Below, piece after piece: positions 18,005 through 26,478 of a stretch of DNA of 64,000 nucleotides (its first letter is position 1; the number at the start of each line of letters is the position of its first letter). Below the pieces are notes generated by a model that saw only the letters and a list, made by a program, of their open reading frames with translations, ran no database searches and had not been told where the DNA came from. The translations under genes and the position numbers were made by a program. This DNA comes from Bacillota bacterium (GTDB lineage Bacteria; Bacillota_E; JAJZYS01; JAJYTV01), in the NCBI GenBank assembly GCA_021845645.1, contig JAJZVM010000018.1, forward strand, positions 11,775 to 75,774, in the 5' to 3' direction.

Positions 18005-18192
18005 ATCCCAAGGACTCCGCGGTCGGCCCTGGCATCGGTCCGGTCCCGGCGGAGCGGATCCCGGTGACGGCAAGTCGCTCCGGTCGGCGCGGGCCTTGCC
18101 TTGACGTCGACTGCAGGAAGAGCGGCAACGGGCGCGAAGAAATATGAGTACATAGGTGATGATTATCGGATCGGTATCAGGGGGGAGTTTCC

Positions 18193-19800
18193 GTGGCGGA
18201 CGGGTCGTCCCGGACCGCGGCGGACGGGGCCAGTGGCCCGATCCGCGTGTTCGGCGTCGATGACCACCAGGGTGTGCTCGAGGGACTGAGGCAGATCATC
18301 TCGGACCAGAGCGACCTCAGCTGGGTGGGTCAGGCGAGCTCGATTGGCGACGCGCAGAGCAGGCTCGCAGCGCTGCGGCCGGACGTGATGCTGCTCGACA
18401 GTCGGCTGAAGAGCGAATCCGGCCTCGATCTCTGCGCCTGGACGCGGGAGCGGCTGCCCGAGGTGCGGGTCCTGATGCTCACGGGCTCCACCGATGCCGC
18501 CCTGCTGCTGCAGGCCCTGGCGGCGGGAGCCACAGGCTTTCTGATCAAGCAGGCCAGGGGCCGCGACATCGTCGACGCGATCCGGCGGGTGCGCCAGGGC
18601 GAGGTCGTCTGGGACGTGCGCATGGGCCAGGCGGTGCTGCAGCACTTCCGGGAGGTCGGGGGCCAGGGCGTCGGCAACGAGCGCCTCGAGCGCTACCGCG
18701 AGCGCGTGCACAGCCTCTACCAGGGCATGACGGCCATCGCGGGCATCCGCAGCGTCGAGGAGATGCTGCAGCGGGTGCTCTCCCTGGCCCGCGAGCTGAC
18801 CGGGGCGCGCTACGCGGCGCTCGCCGTGCTGCTGCCGGACGAGTCGATCGCCCAGTTCCTCACGGAGGGGCTGACGCCCGGGGAGATGCGGGCGATGGGG
18901 GCCCTGCCGCGCGGCAAAGGGCTTCTGGGCGAGGTGATCCATACGCGCCGGCCCCTGCGCGTCAACGACATCCCTTCACATCCGCGGGCCTCCGGCTGGC
19001 CGCCCGGCCACCCGCCGATGCGCACCTTCCTCGGCATGCCGATGCTGGTCCACGGCGAGGTGGTGGGGCACCTCTACATGACCGACAAGCGGGGTGGCGA
19101 GGCGTTCTCGGCCGAGGACGAGGAACTTGTCGGCCTGCTCGCGAGCCTGGGCGCCGTCCTCGTGAAGAACCAGCGCCTCAACGAGGACCTGGGCAGGCTG
19201 GCCGTTGTGGAGGAGCGCCAGCGCATCGGCATGAACCTGCACGACGGCACCTTGCAGACGATCTACTCGGTCCTGCTCGGGCTCGACGCGCTGCTCGGCG
19301 AGATGCCGGAAGGCAGCCGCACCTACGATGCGGTGAACCGCCTCGCGGAGCGGCTGCGGGAGGTGACGGACGAGATCCGCCGCTACGTGCTCGACCTCAA
19401 GTCCGACGCGCGCCCGCTGATGAGCACGGTGGAGGAGATCGCGCAGGAGCTCGGCCTCGGCGAGAAGCTGCGCATCCATTCCTCCGACATGTCCTATACG
19501 CAGCTGCCGGAGGAGACGGTGGAGCACCTGGCGCGCTTCACGCAGGAGGCCCTCAGCAACGTGGCGCGCCACGCCCAGGCGACGCGGGTGGACGTGACCT
19601 GGCGACGGGTGGGCGACGAGTTCCAGCTGATGATCGACGACGACGGCGTCGGCTTCGACACGAGCCAGCCTTCGCCGCCTGGCCACCATGGCCGCCGCCA
19701 TCTCGAGGAACGCGCGCGGCTGGCCGGTGGCCGGCTGCAGGTGGACAGCCGGCCGCACGAGGGGGCGCGGATCCTGCTGACGGCGCCGATGCCGCGCTGA
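18193..19800 (+). CDS. Receiver-GAF-HisKA_3 histidine kinase
   Basis: The 535 residues start with a NarL-type receiver domain (acidic residues at 23-24 in FGVDDHQG, Asp69 in VMLLDSRLK, lysine in GFLIKQARG). Where NarL proteins carry an HTH, this one has a GAF domain (about 175-330) and a NarL-partner kinase: the HisKA_3 box has His350 in RIGMNLHDGTLQ, and the HATPase has FTQEALSNVARHA and IDDDGVGFD. GGGGGAG precedes the GTG start. An N-terminal receiver fused to a kinase of this class suggests that phosphorylation or binding at Asp69 tunes kinase activity. No separate response regulator adjoins. Confidence 0.88.
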   Translation: MADGSSRTAADGASGPIRVFGVDDHQGVLEGLRQIISDQSDLSWVGQASSIGDAQSRLAALRPDVMLLDSRLKSESGLDLCAWTRERLPEVRVLMLTGSTDAALLLQALAAGATGFLIKQARGRDIVDAIRRVRQGEVVWDVRMGQAVLQHFREVGGQGVGNERLERYRERVHSLYQGMTAIAGIRSVEEMLQRVLSLARELTGARYAALAVLLPDESIAQFLTEGLTPGEMRAMGALPRGKGLLGEVIHTRRPLRVNDIPSHPRASGWPPGHPPMRTFLGMPMLVHGEVVGHLYMTDKRGGEAFSAEDEELVGLLASLGAVLVKNQRLNEDLGRLAVVEERQRIGMNLHDGTLQTIYSVLLGLDALLGEMPEGSRTYDAVNRLAERLREVTDEIRRYVLDLKSDARPLMSTVEEIAQELGLGEKLRIHSSDMSYTQLPEETVEHLARFTQEALSNVARHAQATRVDVTWRRVGDEFQLMIDDDGVGFDTSQPSPPGHHGRRHLEERARLAGGRLQVDSRPHEGARILLTAPMPR

Positions 19801-19820
19801 GATCCCCGCTGGACCCGTCA

Positions 19821-19863
19821 CGAGGCGCTCGCCCGCTTGGGCGGGCGCCTCGCGCTTCTTTGG
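19821..19863 (+). terminator. Rho-independent terminator after the histidine kinase
   Basis: Fourteen bases (19821-19834) pair with 19839-19852 with a single G-T wobble and a four-base loop, followed by the T-rich stretch CTTCTTT. Confidence 0.7.
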
Positions 19864-19954
19864 ACCGGGCGTGCCGCACCCCGGCAGGCTCTCGGCCGTC
19901 GCTGGCGAAGGATGAGGCCTGTCCCCAGAGTGAGCGCGAAGGAGTGCGACGGAT

Positions 19955-20782
19955 TTGGCGCGGCTCGTCCTTGGACTCGTGCAGATGAACCTCTCGGTCT
20001 CGGTGGCCGAGAACCTCGAGAAAGCCGAGACCCTCCTCCGCGACGTGCGCAGGCAAGGAGCGTCGATCGCCCTTCTGCCCGAGCTGTTCCCGCTGCCCTG
20101 GGTCGCCGCGGGGGAAGACAGCCGGGCGTTCGCCTTCGCGGAGGACGAGGACGGCCCGACGCTCGGCCGCATGCGCGCCATAGCGGCGGAGGCGGGGATC
20201 GCCCTCGCGGTGCCCATCTACGAGCGCAGCGGCGAGCGGCGCTTCAACACGACGTTCGTCCTCTCGGAGCACGGCGACATCCTGATGCGCTACCGCAAGA
20301 ACCACGTGCCCTACCACCCGGGCTGGTACGAGAAGTACTACTACGAGCCGGGCGATCTCGGCTTCCCGGTCTTCCGCCACCAGGGCACCACCTTGGGCGT
20401 CCAGACCTGCTGGGACAACCTCTTCCCCGAGGGCAGCCGCATCCTTGCCCTGAAGGGCGCGGCGGTCATCCTGGCGCCACGCGGTTCGGGCGACTACTCC
20501 CTGGGCCGCTGGCGGACGACCCTTGCGGCGAATGCGATGGCCAACAACTGCTTCGTCGCGACGGTGAACCGCATCGGCATGGAGAGCGGCGGCTACATGT
20601 TCGGCGGCGACAGCCTCGTGGTCGGACCGGATGGCGAGGTGGTCGCCGCGGTCGAGGGCGAGGATGTGGCCCTCGCGGTCGAGATCGATCTGGGGAAGGT
20701 GCAGGAAAGCCGCGTTGAATGGCCGTTCCAGGGGGACCGGCGCCCTTCGCTCTATCGCGAGATCTCTGAGGGTCCCCGCTGA
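19955..20782 (+). CDS. Nitrilase-superfamily amidohydrolase (N-carbamoylputrescine amidase-like)
   Basis: The 275 residues contain the complete Glu-Lys-Cys triad: Glu43 in LLPELFPLP, Lys115 in RYRKNHVP and Cys152 in GVQTCWDNLFPE. The length and the HPGWYEKYYYEPGD segment resemble N-carbamoylputrescine/N-carbamoyl amidases. AAGGAGTG stands before the TTG start. The stop overlaps the start of a pentein-family gene by one base and a TIM-barrel gene follows, so the three are probably one catabolic operon acting on a guanidino or carbamoyl compound. The substrate is inferred, not read. Confidence 0.88.
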   Translation: MARLVLGLVQMNLSVSVAENLEKAETLLRDVRRQGASIALLPELFPLPWVAAGEDSRAFAFAEDEDGPTLGRMRAIAAEAGIALAVPIYERSGERRFNTTFVLSEHGDILMRYRKNHVPYHPGWYEKYYYEPGDLGFPVFRHQGTTLGVQTCWDNLFPEGSRILALKGAAVILAPRGSGDYSLGRWRTTLAANAMANNCFVATVNRIGMESGGYMFGGDSLVVGPDGEVVAAVEGEDVALAVEIDLGKVQESRVEWPFQGDRRPSLYREISEGPR

Positions 20783-21714
20783 TGCGCGTCGAGGGGGATC
20801 GCTGGCTGCCCGATCCCGCCACCTTCGCGCAGGACCAGGACCGCCTCTGGGGCGACTTCTACGTCGATTCCGAGGTCGGTCGGCTGCGCTCGGTGCTGAT
20901 GCACCGTCCGGGTCCGGAACTGGGGCTCGTGTCGGGCGAGGGCTACCGTGACCACCTCTACGACGCCCCGATCGACGAAAGGCGCTTCCTGCGGCAGTTC
21001 GACGGCCTCTGCGAGACGTATGAGCGGCTGGGCGTCTCGGTGCGCCTGGTCGAGGGGCAGGTCGCGGATCGGCCGAACGCCGTCTACATGCGCGACCTCT
21101 ACACGATGACGCCGGAGGGCGCCATCCTCGCCCGTCCCGCGACGCGCCAGCGCCGCGGCGAGGAGCGGGCGGTCGCCGCCACCCTGGCCGCGCTCGGCGT
21201 GCCCATCCTCAAGACGGTGAACGGCCAGGGCACGTTCGAGGGGTCGAACGTCGTCTGGCTGGACCGGCAGACCTGTCTCCTCGGAACCTCGAGCCGGACG
21301 AATCAGGCCGGCGCCGAGCAGGTGGAGCGGGAACTGAGGGGGATGGGGGTCTCGGACATCCTGCCGGTCGCGGTGCCCTACGGCCAGATCCACGTCGACG
21401 GCTTCATCTCGCCCGTGGACCGCCGCCGCATCGTCGTCGCGCCCTGGCTTCTGACCTGGGATCTCCGGCTTGCGCTCCTCGCGCGCGGCTTCGAGCTGAT
21501 GGTGCAGGAGGACCTCGATGAGGTGGGACGGCTCGGCACGAACTTCGTGACCGTCGCGCCGGGGGTGGTCGTCATGGCGGAGGGCTTCCCCGAAACGCTC
21601 GCACTGCTGCGCGGCCATGGCGTCGAGGTGCATCTCGTGGCGATGGACGAGATCCTGCGCGGTGGCGGCTCCGTGCACTGCTGCACCGGCTTCCTGCGTC
21701 GCGATCCCGTGTAG
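20782..21714 (+). CDS. Amidinotransferase/dimethylargininase-like pentein
   Basis: The 310-residue pentein has the features of arginine deiminase, DDAH and amidinotransferases: the N-terminal strand RLRSVLMHRPG, an acidic motif in NAVYMRDLYTM, the EGSNVVWL loop, the catalytic histidine in GQIHVDGF and the nucleophilic cysteine near the C-terminus in GGSVHCCTGF. These enzymes cleave or transfer amidino groups of guanidines. Translation is coupled to the nitrilase by a TGATG overlap. A plausible reaction order is guanidine hydrolysis here and carbamoyl hydrolysis by the nitrilase. Whether it is a hydrolase or a transferase cannot be decided. Confidence 0.85.
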   Translation: MRVEGDRWLPDPATFAQDQDRLWGDFYVDSEVGRLRSVLMHRPGPELGLVSGEGYRDHLYDAPIDERRFLRQFDGLCETYERLGVSVRLVEGQVADRPNAVYMRDLYTMTPEGAILARPATRQRRGEERAVAATLAALGVPILKTVNGQGTFEGSNVVWLDRQTCLLGTSSRTNQAGAEQVERELRGMGVSDILPVAVPYGQIHVDGFISPVDRRRIVVAPWLLTWDLRLALLARGFELMVQEDLDEVGRLGTNFVTVAPGVVVMAEGFPETLALLRGHGVEVHLVAMDEILRGGGSVHCCTGFLRRDPV

Positions 21715-21733
21715 CGGCGGAGGAGGCGGGCAG

Positions 21734-22642
21734 TTGGCGAGGCTTCTTGCCCCGATCCAGGGGCGACTCGTCCGGCGGGGCGGTCGTCTTACGACACCGT
21801 ACGGCCACGACCTCGAGAGTCCCTTCTGGGCAGGGGCGGAGATCGGCTTTCTCGAGAGCCGGGAGGCGGCCGCGGAGGCGGCCGCCGAGACCCTGCGCCG
21901 CGGCTGGATCCTGGGCGTGCACTATCCGCTGGTCCAGGCCCACGCCTGGGACTGGGCGCCTTTCTGGCTCGCGCCGCAGAGCCCCGTGCGCCAGGAAGCG
22001 CGGCGTACGGCGCAACGGGCGATGGTGCAGGCGAAGGAACTCGGCGCGTCCTACATCCTCTTCCACTATCCTTGGCCCGCCCTCGTCGACCGGGCCGTGC
22101 CCTACGAGTCTCTCGGCTGGAAGATCCCGCCCACGGCTCAGGAGGAGCGGCTCTGGCCGCGGGAGCGCCTCGCGGGCCTCTCCGAGGAGATCTTCGCGGA
22201 GCTCGAGGCGGTGTCCCGGGAGCTCCGCCTGCGGGTCGTCCTGGAGCTCGACGGGCCGAACCGCGTCTGGTTCGATCCCGATCCGGAGCGGGACCTCTGC
22301 GCGGCGCTCTTCACCGCCCACGGGGGCCTCGATCTCTGCCTCGACACGGGACGGCTCGGCCTGCTCGCCCGTCAGCACGGCGGCGACCCGCTCGGCTACA
22401 CCCGGCGCTGGCTCGACTTCACGCGGCATGTGCATCTGCACGGAGCGTGTTGGGAGCGGCGCCAAAACCACTTGCCGCCGCTCCCGGAGCACGAGGGGGA
22501 CGGGGACTACACCCCGGCGGTGGCGATCGCGCGCCTGGTACTCCGCGCCCACCCTGAGACCCTGACGGTGCTCGAGACGGATCCGCGGGGCAGGTCGGCC
22601 GAGGAGGCGGAGCGCAGCATGCGCTACTGCGCCGGGCTCTGA
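21734..22642 (+). CDS. Xylose isomerase-like TIM-barrel protein
   Basis: This protein of 302 residues begins at TTG 21734 with GGAGGAGG upstream. Segments such as GAEIGFLESREAA, WILGVHYPL, LGASYILFHYPWPA, LRVVLELDGPNR, GGLDLCLDTGRLG, RHVHLHGAC and LTVLETDP follow the strand pattern of the AP-endonuclease-2/sugar-isomerase TIM barrel, with histidine, glutamate and aspartate at strand ends that could bind a metal. It is co-directional with the nitrilase and pentein genes. Its reaction is unknown. Confidence 0.75.
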   Translation: MARLLAPIQGRLVRRGGRLTTPYGHDLESPFWAGAEIGFLESREAAAEAAAETLRRGWILGVHYPLVQAHAWDWAPFWLAPQSPVRQEARRTAQRAMVQAKELGASYILFHYPWPALVDRAVPYESLGWKIPPTAQEERLWPRERLAGLSEEIFAELEAVSRELRLRVVLELDGPNRVWFDPDPERDLCAALFTAHGGLDLCLDTGRLGLLARQHGGDPLGYTRRWLDFTRHVHLHGACWERRQNHLPPLPEHEGDGDYTPAVAIARLVLRAHPETLTVLETDPRGRSAEEAERSMRYCAGL

Positions 22643-22740
22643 GCCTGTGTCCGATGAGTCCCGGGGCATGGGGGAGACGCGCCGCAGGGAGTCCAGGGCG
22701 GCGGTGCGGAGTGGCCCTGGCATGGGCCGCGGGGAAGGAC

Positions 22741-22772
22741 GGGGCCGGTGCGGCCAAAGCCGCGCCGGCCCC
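22741..22772. terminator. Bidirectional GC hairpin between convergent genes
   Basis: Fourteen bases on each side of a CAAA loop (22755-22758) pair with one G-T wobble. It separates the TIM-barrel gene (plus) from the dehydrogenase gene (minus). Confidence 0.65.
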
Positions 22773-22790
22773 CGCGTTCGCGCTGCTGGG

Positions 22791-23657
22791 TCAACTGTCG
22801 CGGTGCTTCAGGATCTCCTGCAGCACGGACGCGTAGTCCGCTCCGCCCCGTCCGGACTCTTCCACCTGCCTCAGCCAGGATTCCGCCGCTCTGAGCAGCC
22901 TCAGGTCCCGGCCGCCCTCGGCCCCTGCGGCGGTGACGAGTCCGGCGTCCTTGAGCGCGAGCGACAGGGCGAAGCGGACGGGGAGGGCGTCCTGTTCCGT
23001 TGCGGCTCGCCGGCGCTCCGCCTGCGCCCCTAGGGGCGTGTGGGCGAGAACGCTGAACGCCGTGTCGCGCGGCAGGCCAAGTCCGTCGGCCAGAGACAGG
23101 ACTTCCCCGAGCAGACCGAGCACGCCGATCAGCGAGGCGTTCGCGACGAGCTTCGCCCGCGCGCCGTGCCCGAGGCGGCCGACGTGCAGCGGCGTGCCGA
23201 GCGCCTTGAGCAGGGGCTCAGCACGGGCGAAGTCGTCGCCCGTGCCGCCGACGAAGATGGTGAGCGCCCCGGCCTCCACCTCACCGAGACTGCCGAGCAC
23301 CGGCGCGTCGACCATGCCGGCGCCAGGCGGCAGAACCCTGGCGAGATCCGCCACGGCCCTTGGCCCGACGGTGGACATCTCGAGAAGCAGCGCGCCCGCG
23401 CGGAGCCCCGCGAGGAGGCCGCCCTGGCCTTCGGCGACCTCCCGCAGGGCGTGCCCGTCGCGAAGCATGGTGATCACGAACTCAGCGTCCTGTGCGGCCT
23501 CGCGGGGCGTCGAGGCCCTCCGTGCGCCTTGCGCGAGAAGATCCGCCGTCCGTTCATGGGTCCGGTTCCATACGGTCAGCCGGTGGCCAGCGGCGAGAAG
23601 TCTCGTCGCCATGCGACTGCCCATCGCGCCTGTGCCGAGAAACGCTATTTCGCTCAT
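22791..23657 (-). CDS. NAD(P)-dependent 3-hydroxyisobutyrate dehydrogenase-family protein
   Basis: The 288 residues start MSEIAFLGTGAMGSRMATRL, the Rossmann dinucleotide motif of beta-hydroxyacid dehydrogenases. The substrate signature appears as MVDAPVLGSLGEVEAGALT and the catalytic-lysine region as GHGARAKLVANASLIG. The ATG at 23657 was chosen because the fold begins there; a longer in-frame extension is low-complexity and arginine-rich. It may oxidise 3-hydroxyisobutyrate, tartronate semialdehyde or a related acid. It has no obvious operon partner. Confidence 0.87.
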   Translation of the reverse strand: MSEIAFLGTGAMGSRMATRLLAAGHRLTVWNRTHERTADLLAQGARRASTPREAAQDAEFVITMLRDGHALREVAEGQGGLLAGLRAGALLLEMSTVGPRAVADLARVLPPGAGMVDAPVLGSLGEVEAGALTIFVGGTGDDFARAEPLLKALGTPLHVGRLGHGARAKLVANASLIGVLGLLGEVLSLADGLGLPRDTAFSVLAHTPLGAQAERRRAATEQDALPVRFALSLALKDAGLVTAAGAEGGRDLRLLRAAESWLRQVEESGRGGADYASVLQEILKHRDS

Positions 23658-23766
23658 GGCATCAGCATAGCCGATCCGTGCGGACGGGACACGGAGGCCC
23701 GGCAGGACACGCCGCGCCGCCGGGCGAAGTGGGGCCGAAAGGCGATCCAGCGGGGGAGGGCGGTCC

Positions 23767-24873
23767 TTGGCGGCGGAACTGCGTCGGGACAGGCTCGTGC
23801 GGGCGCTCGGCACGGCGATCCTCGTTCTCCTTGCGCTCTACATCGCCCACCATGCGGTGGTATCGGATATCGGCATCTACCAGCGGTACGCCAGGGGCTT
23901 CTCCTTGCACGGGAGCTTCCCGCGCGAGTATCCGCCGTTGGCCCTCGTGCCCATGCTGCTCGCAAGGTCGCTCGCGCTCGCCTTCCATCTCAGCTTCACG
24001 CAGGCCTGGCTCCTGCTCTCGGCCGTCGTGCTCTACTTCCTGGCCCTCACGATCGACCGCCCGACGGTGCTGGTCGCGCTCCTGCCGCTCGCGTCGCCGC
24101 TCCTTGGCACCTACGACATCTGGCCGATCCTCTGCCTCGTGCTGAGCTACCGCCTGCTCGAGCGGCAGCCGACCCTGAGCTGGTTCCTGCTCGGCGTCGC
24201 GATCGCCCTGAAACTCTTTCCGATCCTCTTCATCCCGCTCTGGTGGCAGCAGACGCGGCGGGGTTGGGGCTACCTGCTCTTGCCGCTCGTCACCTTCTAC
24301 CCGCCGGCCTTGGCGTCGGTGGTGCACTACCAGTTCGCTCGCCAGGCGGAGTGGGAGTCCACCGTGTCCCTCCTGAGCGCCATCCTGACGCCGTCCTTGA
24401 TGGTGCTCAGGCACGCGTTCGGCTCGGTCGAGTACTACAGCCTGTGGTCGGACCGCCTGAGCCTTTTGCTCGACGGCGTCTACCTGGCCTTCTTCGTCTG
24501 GATCGCCTTCCTGCGCAGGGATCTCCGCCTGATGCCGCGCATGCTGCTGCTGCTCTCGCTCTGGTTCCTCACCAACAAGGTGCTCTCGGTGCAGTACGTC
24601 TTCTGGGTCGTCTGCCTCGCCTATCTCGAGGGGCAGAACCTCTGGGCGTTCGGCGCGCTCGCCTGGGCGACGGCCCTTCTCTACCCCTGGCTACCCGCGG
24701 TCTACCAGGGGGCACAGGCCCTCCTCGGCCTGCCGGCGACCCTGCAGGCCGCCATGCGCCTCGCCATGACGCTCGTCGCGGTGCGCCTCGCGGTCTGGCT
24801 CGGCATCGTCGTGGCTCTCCTGCGCCCGCGGGTCGCAGCGCCTGCGCTGCCGGCGGGAGAGGCGGCGGACTGA
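23767..24873 (+). CDS. GT87-like polytopic glycosyltransferase
   Basis: This integral membrane protein has 368 residues and about nine or ten hydrophobic helices. The early luminal-type motif SDIGIYQRYARG followed by FPREYPPLALVP and the GVAIALKLFPILFIPLWW segment match GT-C glycosyltransferases of the GT87/DUF2029 family, which use polyprenyl-phosphate sugars. The first loop aspartate in VSDIGIYQRY is the candidate catalytic residue. The start is TTG 23767 with a GGGGGAGGG stretch upstream. It is flanked by unrelated genes. Confidence 0.75.
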   Translation: MAAELRRDRLVRALGTAILVLLALYIAHHAVVSDIGIYQRYARGFSLHGSFPREYPPLALVPMLLARSLALAFHLSFTQAWLLLSAVVLYFLALTIDRPTVLVALLPLASPLLGTYDIWPILCLVLSYRLLERQPTLSWFLLGVAIALKLFPILFIPLWWQQTRRGWGYLLLPLVTFYPPALASVVHYQFARQAEWESTVSLLSAILTPSLMVLRHAFGSVEYYSLWSDRLSLLLDGVYLAFFVWIAFLRRDLRLMPRMLLLLSLWFLTNKVLSVQYVFWVVCLAYLEGQNLWAFGALAWATALLYPWLPAVYQGAQALLGLPATLQAAMRLAMTLVAVRLAVWLGIVVALLRPRVAAPALPAGEAAD

Positions 24874-24949
24874 CCCAAGGTCGGGCGGAAGGACAGGGCC
24901 GACCGGAGGCGAAGGAGAATCTCCCGGCCAAGATGAGGAGTGACGATCG

Positions 24950-25951
24950 ATGGCTCTGCCTGACCGCTTTCCCGCGCTGCTCGTGGAAAAGGACGAGAGC
25001 GGCTTCCGCTTCGGCGAGAAGGAACTGACGCCTGCGGACCTGCCCCAGGGGGAGGTGACGATCGAGGTTCGCTACTCCGCCGTGAACTTCAAGGACGGCC
25101 TCGCCACCATCCCGAAGGGCAACGTCGCGCGCGGCTACCCGCTCGTGCCCGGCATCGACCTCGGCGGCGTCGTGGTGGAGTCGGAAGACGGAAGGTTCCG
25201 CGCGGGCGACCAGGTGGTGGCGACCGGCCACGACCTCGGCGTAGCGCACCACGGCGGCTACGCCGCCTACGCGCGCCTGCCCGGGGACTGGGTCTTCAAG
25301 CTGCCGAGAGGTCTCGACCTGCGCCAGGCGATCGCCATCGGCACCGCCGGGGTCACGGCGGCGGAGGCCATCCTGCGCTTCGAGCGCGAAGGCCTGCGCA
25401 AGGAGATGGGACCGGTGCTGGTCACGGGTGCGACGGGCGGTGTCGGCTGCCTCGCGGTCGACATGCTCGCGGGCCTCGGCTACACGGTCGAGGCGAGCAC
25501 GGGCAAGCCGGAAGCCGAGGCATTCCTGAAGGCCCTCGGCGCGCAGGCGATCGTGCCGCGCGTGGAGCTGCAGCCCGAGTCCCCGCGGCCCCTCGACCGG
25601 CAGCGCTGGGCGGCCGCCATCGACCCCGTCGGTGGCAGGACGCTCGCGACCGTGCTCAGCCGCCTGCGTTACGGCGGGCTCGTGGCGTCGGTGGGACTCA
25701 CCGCGGGCTCCGGCTTCGAGACGAGCGTCTTCCCCTTCATCCTGCGCAACGCCACGCTCTTCGGCGTGGAGTCCGCCTACCTGTCGCGCGCCGAGCGCGA
25801 GGTGATCTGGCGGCGCATGGCCGACGACCTGCGGCCCGCCCATCTCGACAGCCTGATCACGCATGAGATCGCCTGGCCCGAACTGCCAGCTGCCCTCGAA
25901 CGCATTCTTCAGGGCGGGGTGACGGGCCGGATCGTCGTGGCCCTGCCCTAG
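24950..25951 (+). CDS. YhdH/YhfP-family quinone oxidoreductase-like reductase (acryloyl-CoA reductase type)
   Basis: This 333-residue medium-chain reductase of the YhdH/AcuI group starts FPALLVEKDESGF, then has the NFKDGLATIPKGNV motif, the substrate-domain motif VPGIDLGGVVVES and the NADPH motif VTGATGGVGCLAVDML. AcuI-type members reduce acryloyl-CoA to propionyl-CoA with NADPH, but the family also includes less specific quinone reductases. GAGGAGTGA precedes the ATG. No zinc-ligand cysteines are present, as expected for this subgroup. Confidence 0.87.
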   Translation: MALPDRFPALLVEKDESGFRFGEKELTPADLPQGEVTIEVRYSAVNFKDGLATIPKGNVARGYPLVPGIDLGGVVVESEDGRFRAGDQVVATGHDLGVAHHGGYAAYARLPGDWVFKLPRGLDLRQAIAIGTAGVTAAEAILRFEREGLRKEMGPVLVTGATGGVGCLAVDMLAGLGYTVEASTGKPEAEAFLKALGAQAIVPRVELQPESPRPLDRQRWAAAIDPVGGRTLATVLSRLRYGGLVASVGLTAGSGFETSVFPFILRNATLFGVESAYLSRAEREVIWRRMADDLRPAHLDSLITHEIAWPELPAALERILQGGVTGRIVVALP

Positions 25952-26004
25952 GCGACCCCGGGGCCAGGGAGTCCAGGGCGGTGACGCGAGGGGAGGCGGA
26001 GGAG

Positions 26005-26478
26005 ATGGCAGGGAACCCGCACGAGGGCTGCCCCTTCTGCAACTGGGCTGCGGGCACGCCCTTCGTGCACGAGGACCCGCTGGCCGTCGCGCTGATCGAT
26101 AGGCGCCCGATCAACCGCTACCATGTGCTGGTCGTGCCGAGAAGGCACGTGGTGAACTTCGTCGACCTGCCGCCGGAGCTCCTGACGCATCTCTTCCGGC
26201 TGACGCAGGTCCTCTCGCAGGGCATACGGGACGTCTGCCGACCGGATGCCATCCAGCATCTCACCGACGACGATCTCGCGGGCCATGGTTTCAACCTGGT
26301 CCCACACTTCAAGATCCACATCATTCCCAGGTTCCAGGGGGACCGGGTGCGCATCGACTGGGGCCGGGGGCCCGAGCCCAGCCTCGCCGATCGGGGCCAG
26401 TGGGCGGCCGAGCTGCGCGCGGCACTCGCGGGCGAAGGCGGTGCGGCAGGGCCCGGCGCGCCTTTCCGAAGCCGATGA
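26005..26478 (+). CDS. HIT-family protein with a substituted catalytic histidine
   Basis: The 157 residues begin with a zinc-type CPFC motif and the HIT fold strands (HEDPLAVALIDRRPINRYHVLVVPRRHV). The family signature H-x-H-x-H-x-x reads His101-Phe-Lys103-Ile-His105-Ile-Ile followed by PRFQGD. The middle histidine, normally the nucleophile that takes the AMP group, is lysine, so a standard nucleotide hydrolase or transferase reaction looks impossible. ATG 26005 is preferred over GTG 25981 because GGAGG lies eight bases before it. It overlaps the methyltransferase gene in an ATGA junction. Confidence 0.82.
   Translation: MAGNPHEGCPFCNWAAGTPFVHEDPLAVALIDRRPINRYHVLVVPRRHVVNFVDLPPELLTHLFRLTQVLSQGIRDVCRPDAIQHLTDDDLAGHGFNLVPHFKIHIIPRFQGDRVRIDWGRGPEPSLADRGQWAAELRAALAGEGGAAGPGAPFRSR

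Noticed and set aside
18101..18192. Promoter for the receiver-GAF-kinase gene (TTGACG at 18101)
   Set aside because: No -10 box at an acceptable distance follows; the AT-rich stretch at 18139-18180 is suggestive but not enough.
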